From Leptolyngbyaceae cyanobacterium RU_5_1 (GTDB taxonomy: Bacteria; Cyanobacteriota; Cyanobacteriia; Leptolyngbyales; Leptolyngbyaceae), in NCBI GenBank assembly GCA_012034055.1, contig JAAUSG010000015.1, positions 1 through 43,248 on the forward strand: a stretch of 43,248 bases of DNA. The letters run 5' to 3'. The number at the start of each line of letters is the position of its first letter. Position 1 is the first letter of the stretch. The notes under the pieces were generated by a model that had not been told where the DNA came from, did not search any database, and saw only the letters and a list, made by a program, of their open reading frames with translations. The position numbers and the translations under genes are program-made. Below are positions 20,192 through 31,111 of the stretch, piece by piece.

Positions 20192-20309
20192 CGATTGAAA
20201 CTTCGTTTCAATTCATCCTGCTTTTCAGCAGCGCCCATTATCAATCAGGTACGTTAAGATATATGAAGAGATGCGGATGAGTTAGGAAATTAACCCAAGG
20301 CAAATTCCT

Positions 20310-20852
20310 ATGCTGACCTCAACAGACTTTGGTGGATTGATCAGCGATCGCTTCTGCAAAAACTTCTTCCCCATTCCGGCAACGAACGAGCTGTCAAACG
20401 GGATGCTGACCCCCGATTTTGTGCTGCCGAATGTGACTCATGGCGGAACGGTGAAGCTGTCAAACTATCGCGGACGAAAGCCAGTTGTTCTGGCGTTTAC
20501 CCGCATCTTTACGGAAAAGCAGTACTGTCCATTCTGTTTCCCCCACATCAAGGCGCTGAATGAGCGTTATCAAGAGTTTTGCGATCGCAATATCGAACTC
20601 TGGATGATCACCAGCACTGACAAACCGCAAAGCCAAATTGTCATTCGAGACTTGGGACTGAAAATGCCGTTGCTGAGTGATTCAAGCTGCCGAGTCTTTC
20701 GTGCCTATCAGGTTGGACAAGCGATCGGGGCCCCATTGCCTGCCCAGTTTGTTCTGGATCATCACGGTCGATTGCGCTATAAGCACCTATTCTCATTCCT
20801 GGATCACAATGCCAGTGTTGAAACTCTCCTGAAGACTGTAGACAGCTTGTAG
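20310..20852 (+). CDS. Peroxiredoxin-like (AhpC/TSA, thioredoxin-fold) protein
   Basis: A 180-residue thioredoxin-fold protein of the AhpC/TSA group that probably reduces peroxides or disulfides. The family pattern is TPDFVLPNVTHGGTVKLSNY, then VVLAFTRIFTEKQYCPFCFP, where a CxxC pair (YCPFCFPH, about residues 73-76) replaces the single peroxidatic cysteine context PxxxT/SxxC of typical peroxiredoxins. It ends with the cis-proline region GAPLPAQFVLDHHGRLRYKH. The CxxC suggests thiol-disulfide exchange or a 1-Cys/atypical mechanism. No signal peptide is obvious. AAGG lies 11 bases before the ATG. It is the only gene on the plus strand in this area. Confidence 0.8.
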   Translation: MLTSTDFGGLISDRFCKNFFPIPATNELSNGMLTPDFVLPNVTHGGTVKLSNYRGRKPVVLAFTRIFTEKQYCPFCFPHIKALNERYQEFCDRNIELWMITSTDKPQSQIVIRDLGLKMPLLSDSSCRVFRAYQVGQAIGAPLPAQFVLDHHGRLRYKHLFSFLDHNASVETLLKTVDSL

Positions 20853-20904
20853 CAATTCCCAATTAAGGAACGTGGATTCAATACCATGCAAACGTTCGTT
20901 GGCT

Positions 20905-20972
20905 TAGGGGCGGGTTTAGCAGGTGATTGAACACTTAAACTAAAGGCGATCGGCAAAATCCGCCCCCACAGA
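20905..20972. repeat. Inverted repeat between the peroxiredoxin and nupC genes
   Basis: taggggcgggttt (20905-20917) faces aaaatccgccccca (20955-20968). The arms belong to the same family as the element at 38-102. It lies between two convergent 3' ends and could serve as a bidirectional terminator. Confidence 0.55.
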
Positions 20973-21005
20973 AAATTCAGTCATCTAACGTGTAGCTGGA
21001 GCGGC

Positions 21006-22706
21006 TTACGGTGATGGCGGTGCAGGAGCAGGAGAGGCGGGGACAGCAGGGCTGGGTGCAGGAGCCACGGTTGGTGGCTGAGTTGCGGCGGGAGCAGGGG
21101 ATGCAGCGGGACTGGGAGCAACAGAGGGTGCAGCAGTGGGCGCAGGCGACTGAGTTGCTGTGGGTGCTGGGCTAATAGCCGGGACGGGCGATCGCTCACC
21201 CAAAATGCTGGTATCACCATTAAAAAATACGCCGGAAATACAGGCAATCATCGTAGTCGCTAGCGTACCGACAAACAGAGCCTTCCAACCAAGTTCCGAA
21301 ATGTCCTGGCGGCGGGAGGGAATCAGGGCGATCAAACCGCCGACGAAAATGCCAACGGAGGCCAAATGGGCAAATCCAGAGAGGGCATAGCTGACGATGA
21401 CGACCGTGCGCGGATCAACCTCTCCCGCCAGCGCTGCCCGCCCCAGCTCGATATACGGAGGAATCGCCGTTTCAAACAACCGGCGTCCAATGATTACCGA
21501 GGCTTGCCAGGTTTCATCCAGGTTGTCCGAAACAGCGGTCAATAGCGTCAATGGGAAGAACAATACTCCCAGAATATTCTGCAGGGTCACATACTGGAAG
21601 ACTTGACCAATGTATTGCAATGGCACCACACTCGATTGACTCAAGCTAGCCAATGCCGCAAAGCTCTGATCGATGACGTAAACCAATCCCAGAATGATAA
21701 TCAGCACGGCGGCGATCGCGGCTGCCATCTTCAAACCATCCAATGCTCCCAATATAGCCGCATCTAATGGACTGACCCGCTCAACCAGTTCTCCAGCGAT
21801 CGTTTCTTGAGGTCTCGCTGAAATTTCTTCTCGTTGGGGCCGATCACCGGAAGATAAAGGCTTCTCTCCTCTCAACAGGCGTGCAATTTCTTCATCTTCA
21901 TCAGTCGCGGAAATTGTGTCATTCACAAGTGGCTGTTCGGCCGCCGTCCTGGCTCTACGTCGTTTACTGAGTCCTTCTTCTTGAGGAATACCACTGGCTG
22001 TTAACGGCGTTTCCGTTTCGGGTATCAGAATCTTGGAAATCACGAAGCAAGCTGGAATAGCGATGATAGAAGCCGAAACGAGGTGAGCCAAAATATTAGG
22101 GAATGAATCTTGCAAGGCTTTGACATAGATTGCCAGGGTTGATGAGGCCGCCGTTCCAAAACAGCATGCCAGAATTGCACACAGCTCACTGCGCGTCATC
22201 TTTTCCAGAAACGGTCTGACTACCGTTGCAGCTTCAATTCCCACAAAAATGTTGGCCGCTCCGCTAAGAGATTCTGCACCACTCAACCGCATGGCTCGAT
22301 AAAAAATTGCTGCAAAGAAGTTAACCACGGGTTGAATCACGCCAATGTTATAAAGCAATGCCATTAATCCAGCAAAGAAAATGACCGGCGGCAGCACTCG
22401 AAAGACAAACAACCCTCGGATAACGACATTGGCAGGTCGATCCGGAGTGGGAATGAAATCAGGACCGAATAGAAACTGAGCAGCGCGATCGACCGCCAGA
22501 AACACCCCATTCAGCAACTGACTAAACGCATTCAGGGCAAATTTTGTCGGTGGAAACCAGAACACCAGAAATCCCAAAAGCAGTTGCAAGCCGATGCCCC
22601 AAATAATCACGCGCCACGGAATCGATCTTCGGTTTTCGGAGAACACCCACGTAATCAAGCAGATACCAAAGATGCCAAGAAAAGAAAGGAGATTGAGATA
22701 AGACAT
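21006..22706 (-). CDS. nupC: Concentrative nucleoside transporter, NupC/CNT family, with long tail
   Basis: Inner-membrane sodium- or proton-coupled nucleoside uptake protein. The CNT core is recognisable: FFAGLMALLYNIGVIQPVVN, GAANIFVGIEAATVVRPFLE (re-entrant loop 1), MTRSELCAILACCFGTAASS, and the later GFAHLASVGIFVGGLIALIP. At 566 residues it is about 150 longer than E. coli NupC. The excess is two parts: a charged cytoplasmic insert of about 80 residues (RRRARTAAEQ to ETIAGELVERV) between transmembrane segments, and a terminal tail of about 65 residues made of alanine, proline and serine. Roles of these parts are unknown. It is transcribed alone. Confidence 0.87.
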   Translation of the reverse strand: MSYLNLLSFLGIFGICLITWVFSENRRSIPWRVIIWGIGLQLLLGFLVFWFPPTKFALNAFSQLLNGVFLAVDRAAQFLFGPDFIPTPDRPANVVIRGLFVFRVLPPVIFFAGLMALLYNIGVIQPVVNFFAAIFYRAMRLSGAESLSGAANIFVGIEAATVVRPFLEKMTRSELCAILACCFGTAASSTLAIYVKALQDSFPNILAHLVSASIIAIPACFVISKILIPETETPLTASGIPQEEGLSKRRRARTAAEQPLVNDTISATDEDEEIARLLRGEKPLSSGDRPQREEISARPQETIAGELVERVSPLDAAILGALDGLKMAAAIAAVLIIILGLVYVIDQSFAALASLSQSSVVPLQYIGQVFQYVTLQNILGVLFFPLTLLTAVSDNLDETWQASVIIGRRLFETAIPPYIELGRAALAGEVDPRTVVIVSYALSGFAHLASVGIFVGGLIALIPSRRQDISELGWKALFVGTLATTMIACISGVFFNGDTSILGERSPVPAISPAPTATQSPAPTAAPSVAPSPAASPAPAATQPPTVAPAPSPAVPASPAPAPPSP

Positions 22707-23130
22707 TGGCTAAGTCCCTTGCTCTGGGATTTGCTATAACCAGGACACAACCAAAATATGCGAATCCGTTGATTTGGTAGCACAGAACATGCCTAGAGTT
22801 TTCAAAACTTAATTTCAGTTGGTCATTAACGATTACGGAATCAGCTTTTTACTGACTTTTAACTGGCTGTTATTTCTGCCCTAGTGTACTAGATACTTTT
22901 GATAGTCATGATTATCATTGGTTCGGCACTGGCTGAGGCGATCGCCTGTTTCATGATGTGCCGTTATCTGTGGTCGTTCTGTGTCCTAAGGTAGAGGTTG
23001 TGACAACACGGGATGCAACCAGATCAAAGACTGAATAGGACACTGAAACAAGGGTTTATGCGTTCGATCGCATTCTCCGCACGCGAAACGCCTTAACTCG
23101 GTTACTGGCTGGATTCAACCCATCTAATGG
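22707..23130. other. Upstream region of nupC
   Basis: It carries the second copy of the 66-bp dispersed repeat (22828-22893) and HIP1 sites. A tgatagtcatgattatcatt stretch near 22897 is loosely Fur-box-like. No gene was supported. Confidence 0.5.
22828..22893. repeat. Dispersed 66-bp repeat, copy 2
   Basis: Same orientation as 20125-20191, with about 90 percent identity in the shared part including the terminal ctrgtgtactaga. Confidence 0.75.
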
Positions 23131-24096
23131 TTATTGAGAAAGATTTAAACAGCGGATTGGAGTCAAGCCTGCTGCGATCTGCTGCCAGGTTAAGCCAGCG
23201 TCATTGGAGCGGAAAATTTGCCCCTCGCTGGTTCCAAAAGCCACGAAATTTTCTGACGTGGCAAGGGTTCCGGTGTCGATATTGTCTAAAAACCAGTCTG
23301 GCAACCCCTGCTCACATTTCTCAAATGTTCCTGGCTGGTTGAGTGAACGGCGGTAGATGGCCGCTTTATTGGTACGAGGACCGGTCGAAGTGGTCATCAA
23401 AATCGTGTCTTTGCACACTGCTACGGCTCGTGAGTAAGGGGCGTGAAGGTTTGTGCGATCGAAACTCCAAGAATTCCCGCTATCTTGACTGGTCGCCAGT
23501 CCTTGAGCCGTCGCCGCCAGCACCAGACCAGGATAATCTGGAACAGTTTGCACCTCGTGAACATCCGCATCAACGTCGATAGTCGGTTGCCAGGACTGTC
23601 CCTGGTCATTGGAGCGTAAGATGCCACCAACATGCACATTTACATAAAGTTCACCAGATTGACCCATTGCCAGCGATCGCACATCGGGAGGTCCACCCCA
23701 CGGGGTATACCACTCTTCTCGTCCCTCGACTGACTCAAAGCAATTCATGCGATGCATATTTCCGTCTGTGATGTGGATGAGACAGGCTCCAGACGTTCCA
23801 ACCAGAACTGCATCCTTGATCGGCAAAAGACAGTTCAATTGCAAATCATTCACCAAAGCAACTCGATGCCACTTACTATTAGAGTTACGATGCCAGACCG
23901 AGTTATAGTCCGCGATCGCCCATAACCCGTCAGACCTTGAGGCAAGCGCCGTGATGGAATACCCTTCCAGTTCAACATGCCGCTCAGAGTTGAGAAATAC
24001 TAAGCCGTTAGATGTTCCAGCGATGATCAGGGGTGAGTTCACATCGGCTAGCGTGTGCTCAACCTGCGCAGTTAATTGCTGTGCAGAATCATTCAT
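23131..24096 (-). CDS. Asp-box beta-propeller protein (sialidase/Ycf48-like fold)
   Basis: A 321-residue beta-propeller with three clear Asp-box motifs (S-x-D-x-G-x-T/S-W): RSNDQGQSWQPTI (about residue 165), TSQDSGNSWSFD (about 210) and RSNDAGLTWQQIA (about 300). More degenerate blades lie in between. The same repeat occurs in BNR/sialidases, sortilin and the photosystem II assembly factor Ycf48, but enzymatic residues of sialidases are not visible. No signal peptide is seen, so it is probably cytoplasmic. The ATG has GGGAGG upstream. It is next to, and co-directional with, the SRAP gene at 24278-24955. Its partner or ligand is unknown. Confidence 0.75.
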   Translation of the reverse strand: MNDSAQQLTAQVEHTLADVNSPLIIAGTSNGLVFLNSERHVELEGYSITALASRSDGLWAIADYNSVWHRNSNSKWHRVALVNDLQLNCLLPIKDAVLVGTSGACLIHITDGNMHRMNCFESVEGREEWYTPWGGPPDVRSLAMGQSGELYVNVHVGGILRSNDQGQSWQPTIDVDADVHEVQTVPDYPGLVLAATAQGLATSQDSGNSWSFDRTNLHAPYSRAVAVCKDTILMTTSTGPRTNKAAIYRRSLNQPGTFEKCEQGLPDWFLDNIDTGTLATSENFVAFGTSEGQIFRSNDAGLTWQQIAAGLTPIRCLNLSQ

Positions 24097-24277
24097 AGTC
24101 TGCCTCCCTATTCATCAAGACTGCTGCTGTAGATTCAGTGCCTATTCTTCCTGATCGATACCGCAACTCTACTCATAAACCTATTCTACTGAATCCGTTG
24201 AATGGCAGTGTTTAGTCACATCCCAAAGCCGAACCATTGGCAGCACTGGCAACTGCATACATGGCTCAACCGAACCG

Positions 24278-24955
24278 TTATTGACTATTGAGCGGCTGAA
24301 TACATTCAGGTCGATCGCAGCTAGCCCGATTTACAGCACTATCGACTGGATATGCAATCATTTCCGCTTCCGGGTATGGACGCAATAGTGGCTGCAGTAT
24401 TGATGCTGTTTGCAGTTCAGGATCTAACCAGGTGTCATAATTTTCAGGATGCAGAATTACAGGCATGCGATCGTGGACAGGTGTTAGCACATCATTTGCT
24501 GCTGTTGTTAGGATTGTGCAGGTTTCGAGCGGTTCACCCTCTGGACTTTGCCAGTGTTCCCAAAGTCCAGCAAAGGCAAAGGGTTGATGGTCTTGCAGAT
24601 GAAAATAAAACGGCTGCTTTTTGCGTTCTTGGCGTTGCCATTCATAAAATCCATCTGCCACAACCAAACAACGACGGTATCGAAATGCGGCACGGAAGGA
24701 GGGTTTCTCCGTAACCGTCTCCGATCTCGCATTGATTAATTTTGCTCCGATGCTAGAGTCCTTTGCCCATGAGGGAATGAGTCCCCACTGTAGAACTTTA
24801 AAGTGTCGTTCTGGTTGCTGGGCAGTCTTGAGCACCGTTGCTATAAACTGAGTTGGTGCAATGTTGTAACGGGGTGTGAGCAGTGGCACAACGGCCAGTT
24901 GAAAAGCGGTTGCGATCGCTTCAGTTGAATGAGTTTGGGTAAACCGTCCGCACAT
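24278..24955 (-). CDS. SOS response-associated peptidase, SRAP family (YedK/HMCES)
   Basis: Forms a covalent thiazolidine crosslink with abasic sites in single-stranded DNA to shield them. The catalytic cysteine is residue 2, right after the initiator methionine (MCGRFTQ), so the start is fixed. Other active-site parts are NARSET (about 80), the glutamate in GFYEW (about 103) and the histidine in VHDRMPVIL (about 160). The 225-residue length is typical. No LexA box was evident. Confidence 0.92.
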   Translation of the reverse strand: MCGRFTQTHSTEAIATAFQLAVVPLLTPRYNIAPTQFIATVLKTAQQPERHFKVLQWGLIPSWAKDSSIGAKLINARSETVTEKPSFRAAFRYRRCLVVADGFYEWQRQERKKQPFYFHLQDHQPFAFAGLWEHWQSPEGEPLETCTILTTAANDVLTPVHDRMPVILHPENYDTWLDPELQTASILQPLLRPYPEAEMIAYPVDSAVNRASCDRPECIQPLNSQ

Positions 24956-25171
24956 AAGATTGGAGAGTGAAATGTAAGCAGCAAACCGATTTGTCCTTCC
25001 AATTCCACCATTTTAGTAACTCTGGCTCAGGATTATCAGTTGAGGCATAGTACACACTTTCTGTTTAATCAATAGTTCGGACAGTTTTTGGAGAGAAAAA
25101 AGGTTTCTAGACAAAAAGCTACCTCCGTTTGTAAGGTGCAGATATCCAAATCGAACACCCAGGAGGTAGCG

Positions 25172-25216
25172 ATGCAGACTATTCTACAAGCCCTATTAGC
25201 CAAAATAGGCTTGTAG
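25172..25216 (+). pseudogene. N-terminal remnant of an IS transposase
   Basis: The start MQTILQALLAKIGL has a strong AGGAGGT 6 bases upstream and then a TAG. The frame after the stop still looks somewhat coding for about 35 codons. It is inside the left end of the degraded IS and is the probable 5' piece of the transposase whose 3' end lies at 27515-27835. Confidence 0.5.
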
Positions 25217-25324
25217 CAAACCGCAACAAAAGTTTCTGTTGACGCTGTTTCCCACGATTCTTTTAATGTGTGGCAAAGTCAACTTTACCAACATGAGTCG
25301 CTATAGTCAGTGGTCAGAGATGAG

Positions 25325-27514
25325 CTTGCCGTTATGCCCCCATGAGAGGGTGAAGAGGGTGGAGAAGAGGCAGGTTGTTGCTTCGGCATAAACGATTTTT
25401 CCTCAGATTTGCATGACTGAACCCTATTCTCGATTCAGTTTCTACTCGTTCTCGATTTTGACTTCATCACTGTTTAGGTTAGCCCTTCTGACTCGTTCTA
25501 GGAAATGCTGACGATTATGTTGCCCGGTTGATTTTGTTCGTAGTTGCTTTAATCGCTCTATCTCAGCTTCATCTGCCCAAATTATCCATTATCGAGGCAG
25601 ATGCTCCTGTTGCCTGGCGTTGACCCAACCTGCTCGAATCCAACTGTACAAGGTAACAGTCGGCATGGACAAGACTTGAGCCAAATCGGTGAGCCACCAT
25701 TCATGCAAGGGTAACTCTTGCTTTGTTCGCTGGTTTCGGGTTGTGTGTAATCCCAAGTTGCGCACCAAACTCTGAATCTGTTGAGCATTAAATGTAGAGC
25801 GGCGCTTGGGAGGATAAAATCCTGCTTGATTTAACTGTTGAGCAATCTCTTGAGCACCGCATCCTTGTGCGACTAACTCATGCACTCGTGTACACAGTTG
25901 CGAGTAGTTGCTCAGTTGCGTTAACTTTGCCACAGGGCGCTGAATTTGGGTTTCGCTACAAGCTCCGCCGACCCATTCGAGCATTAGATGAGCAAACTCG
26001 TTCTCATTCACATTCAGAATAACTCGCACTAAAATCTGTCGCAAAATCTCCTTGCGCTGTGTATTGGTTGTTGTGCTTGCATCCCATAACTGAGGGATAC
26101 GATTGGCTAACTGACGAATCGCTTCACGCTCATCCTCACTCACCTGGTTACTTTGCTGTTGACAAAACCGTTTGTATTCTTCCTGGAGTTGTTGGTGTCT
26201 TCTGAGGTTTGCTTCCCATTCTTGGGCTAGCTGACGGGCAACCAATCGATTTTCTGGCTCGACTAACTGATAGTGGCGTTGAGCACGGTTGGCTTCATAA
26301 CTGGCACGCTCTAAGCGTTGTTGCCAGTGACAATTCAGGTCTTGGCGTTCCTGTTCGAGTTGGGTGAGCGCTGCGAGTGATAGTTCAATCGCGGCAGGTG
26401 AAAGGGCTTGGAGAGCGAATGATACGACCGCTTGATCTAATGATTTTCCAGAAATGCCCTGGCAGGATACGCCGCCATAGTCAGTTGCCTGCCGCCCACA
26501 TCGGTATTGATGACCTTGCGGCTGATAGTGAATGCTCATCCGGCATCCGCACTTGCCACACACTAACAGTCCCACTAACAGCCCGTTGCCGGACTGTGCG
26601 GCTCCAACGGACTCGGCACCGCGTCGGTTCGCCTGTAATTGCGCCTGATTGAGTTGGTATTGCTCCCAACTGATGTAAGCTGGCAGTTGATCTCGAATCA
26701 TCACATGCCAGTCTTCCATCGCCATTTTTTTCGTTCGAGTCCTGGATGGTTCCTCCTTTGCAGGCACTCCCTGCCGCCGTCCGTAAGCGTAGGCTCCCGC
26801 ATAAATTGGATTCTTGAGCGTATTTTGCAAAGACACGCGATTCGGACGATGCCATTCCAGGTCGCCTTTGCATTCTCCAGTTCGGACGCGAATTCCAATG
26901 TCAATCTGGTGTTCGACCAGATACCGGAGCACGGCATGAACGGTTCCCAACTCCTCGAATTTCCGAAAGACCAATCGCGTTACCTGTTGGACTTGTTCAT
27001 CTGGGTCAAACACGACTTCCCCAGACGCACGTCGCACGTATCCGGTTGGCACCGGAAAGTTTAGTGCGCCGCGTTGGGCTTTACTGATTCGACCTTGGCT
27101 CATGCGCTGTTTGAGTAAATGCAATTCGGCTGCACTCATCGTCCCTTTGAGTCCTAACAACAAGCGGTCATTGTACTGACTGGGATCATACACGCCATCG
27201 AGGTCTGCAATCAGAGTGCCGAACAGGGCGCAAATCTCTAGCAGGTGATGCCAATCTTTACAGCTTCGAGCGAGCCGCGACATCTCTATCCCTAAAATTA
27301 ATCCCACATGCCCCATTCCGACTTCTGCGACTAGGGGAATTAGGGGTCTCGACGGGGGGGAGGGGTGGATTCAGACATGCACACGGTTCCTCGGTGGGTG
27401 GGCTTTCAGCAGACTGTATCCTCATGGCGATTGCCACAAGGTTCAGCAATCCTTCAATACTCACAATACCTTGGGGCGATCGCGCTTTGCCTTCTATAGG
27501 GGCATAACGGCAAG
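25325..27514 (-). mobile_element. 2.2-kb recombinase element with 16-bp terminal inverted repeats
   Basis: cttgccgttatgcccc (25325-25340) and ggggcataacggcaag (27499-27514) are perfect inverted repeats that bound a serine recombinase gene. The right copy abuts the resumed DDE transposase frame at once, which argues that these are true ends of an insertion. Serine recombinases are not known to need such termini, so the element type is unclear. Confidence 0.65.
25442..27316 (-). pseudogene. Large serine recombinase, N-terminally truncated, with an internal stop
   Basis: Site-specific recombinase remnant. The first 75 residues (GIEMSRLARSCKDWHHLLE, TMSAAELHLLKQRM) are the back part of the resolvase domain. 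Then come the recombinase domain (NPIYAGAYAYGR), a zinc ribbon (LVCGKCGCRM, YRCGRQA, SCQG), a coiled-coil, and C-terminal helix-turn-helix-like parts. The region with the catalytic serine is absent: only about 200 bases separate the start from the element end, and they do not encode it. A frame upstream of 27316 is open to a run of seven C (27354-27360) and a possible MSESTPPP start at 27378. At 25589-25591 a TAA interrupts the frame after EHLPR. WIIWADEAEIERLKQLRTK continues in frame for 48 codons to 25442. The product is therefore very unlikely to be active. Confidence 0.85.
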
Positions 27515-27835
27515 GTAACTGAATTTATTTTTAGAGACGCAAAACAGTTCACTGGACTGTTTGATGCTCAAACCCGCTATCCTGACAAGCTCGATTTCCA
27601 TTTCAATGCTGCTTTGACGGCTTTGAACTTGGCGAAATATGAGCACCAATTGCGTTATGCTCAGACGGATGTAAACCCGCCTTCACCGCCTTTTTCGATG
27701 GCTAGTTACAAACGCTTCGCGTTCAATGACCATTTGCTCGAACGATTTATTTCCAAGTTAGATCTCGATCCAACTTTGATTAAATCTCATCCCAACTATG
27801 AAAACCTCCGCTCCTACGGCATCATAGCTGCCTAA
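27515..27835 (+). pseudogene. C-terminal remnant of a DDE transposase
   Basis: The open frame begins right at the inverted repeat of the inserted element: TEFIFRDAKQFTGLFDAQTR, followed by KLDFHFNAALTALNLAKYEH and a tail ending GIIAA. This FRDAKQ-x-TGL and FHFN pattern is the C-terminal part, with the last catalytic acidic region, of a DDE transposase seen in cyanobacterial insertion sequences. The internal TTG at 27614 is not a real start. Everything upstream is missing or replaced by the inserted element. Confidence 0.75.
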
Positions 27836-27886
27836 TTCTGTCCAGACTATTGCTCTAAGCAACTTTGACGTAAGGGCCTAAAGCTA

Positions 27887-27920
27887 GGGCGGCGTTTCAA
27901 GGCAAGTTGAAACGCCGCCC
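27887..27920. terminator. Strong 14-bp hairpin between the IS and katG
   Basis: gggcggcgtttcaa and ttgaaacgccgccc are perfectly complementary over 14 bp around a 6-base loop (ggcaag). It lies 125 bases past the katG stop, just outside the IS end at 27852. There is no T tract on either strand, so it may act as an mRNA 3'-end stabiliser or a factor-dependent terminator. Confidence 0.6.
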
Positions 27921-28044
27921 TCATCTTGTCTCTGGCTTCTACCCGCGTTCAGGATTTATGCAGATTTGCGTAGCCTCGACCTGTGCTCACCCGATGACCG
28001 GTTGAAGTTACGCTGAGAAACCCTCAAAGACCTTTTCGCTGAGA

Positions 28045-30448
<2,404 letters not shown>

Positions 30449-30994
30449 TGTATTTGCACAACTTCGGCAGGGTATTCCGACTAACTTCGGCACCCTAATC
30501 TCATCCAACTTCGGCAGGGTAGCTTCATCAACTTCGGCAGGTGTGAAACTATAAAAATAATCGTGCGTGAGATCGCCTCAACACTAACGTCAATTACACA
30601 AATCGAAACAAGACTTTCTATTGAGAACGCATTAAGCACTCTCCAGTTGCGGCTGAATTTTACTGGTGAGTTTACGCATCGACTCGCCTTTGAGAATTAA
30701 TCGGAGTGAATCATGCACAATGCGGTCAAGAATGGCATCTGCTAAGGTCGGGTCTTGAATCTGCTGATACCATTGATTGACTGGAAGTTGGGTTGCAAAT
30801 AAAGACGAGGCTTTGCGATAACGTAAGTCGAGCAAGTCTAACAAATCACGCGCATCTTGTGGCGAGAGTGGGTCTCTGAGCCAATCATCAAAAATGAGCA
30901 GACCGAAGCTGGCTAGTTGACGTTGCAGTTTCGGAAATGAACCATCGGCTTTGGGTAGTGTTTCAAATGTGTGATTGGCATCTGGTAAGGGCAC
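30449..30994 (-). mobile_element. IS21-family remnant with terminal iterons
   Basis: Four copies of aacttcggca(ggg) lie at 30460, 30483, 30507 and 30530, spaced 23-24 bases. This is the multiple-terminal-repeat arrangement of IS21-type ends. The outer end is probably the TGTATTTGCAC at about 30449. Inside is the 3' part of the istB gene. The element is cut off near 30994, so istA and the other end are lost. Confidence 0.75.
30632..30994 (-). pseudogene. istB: IstB-like ATPase, C-terminal half
   Basis: The 120 residues contain the IstB Walker B region (FGLLIFDDWL), the DLLDLRYRKASSLFATQLP segment with sensor 1 and the IVHDSLRLILKGESMRK ending that contains the arginine-finger region. The Walker A half is absent. 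IstB helps the IstA transposase of IS21-family elements choose and remodel target DNA. Beyond 30994 the sequence loses all similarity, so the gene is truncated at its 5' end by a rearrangement. The adjoining 30995-31111 is of unknown origin. Confidence 0.8.
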
Positions 30995-31111
30995 TGCACT
31001 GTGATGCCTCTACGGGAGACAAACAACACGTCTAAAACACCACCGATTTGCGGCCCTGGGCTCCCCACGTTTTCTGCCCATAGAATGTAGGGGTACTGAT
31101 GGGGAAGACGC

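Larger units (their letters stand above)
19739..20309. other. Long intergenic region with palindromes and DnaA-like boxes
   Basis: The 571 bases between guaA and the peroxiredoxin gene hold, in order: a long palindrome (19756-19852), three TGTGGAAAA boxes (19870-19931), an open minus-strand frame of doubtful value (19964-20080), gaagtc/agaagt short repeats (20090-20125) and one copy of a dispersed 66-bp repeat (20125-20191). No RNA gene was recognised. Confidence 0.6.
25070..27852 (+). mobile_element. Degraded DDE insertion sequence, interrupted by a second element
   Basis: Imperfect terminal inverted repeats lie at 25070-25084 (caatagttcggacag) and 27838-27852 (ctgtccagactattg), 13 of 15 matching. 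Just inside the left end is aggaggt-agcg-ATG, the start of a transposase that stops after 14 codons. At the right end is the last 107 codons of a DDE transposase. The middle is a 2.19-kb insertion (25325-27514). No target duplication was found, and the two transposase pieces do not add up to a full gene, so material was also lost. Confidence 0.7.

Noticed and set aside
22897-22920. Fur-box-like tgatagtcatgattatcatt upstream of nupC
   Set aside because: About 13 of 19 positions match the consensus, which is expected in AT-rich sequence, and nupC is not an iron gene.
27354-27360. Seven-C run (coding strand) as a further under-called homopolymer that would add MSESTPPPP to the recombinase
   Set aside because: One added C does open the frame, but the added part still lacks the catalytic serine, so there is no conserved sequence to prove the correction.
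27258-27464. 68-codon minus-strand frame upstream of the serine recombinase
   Set aside because: It does not encode the resolvase catalytic region and overlaps the recombinase in another frame. It was considered as the missing N-terminus and discarded.
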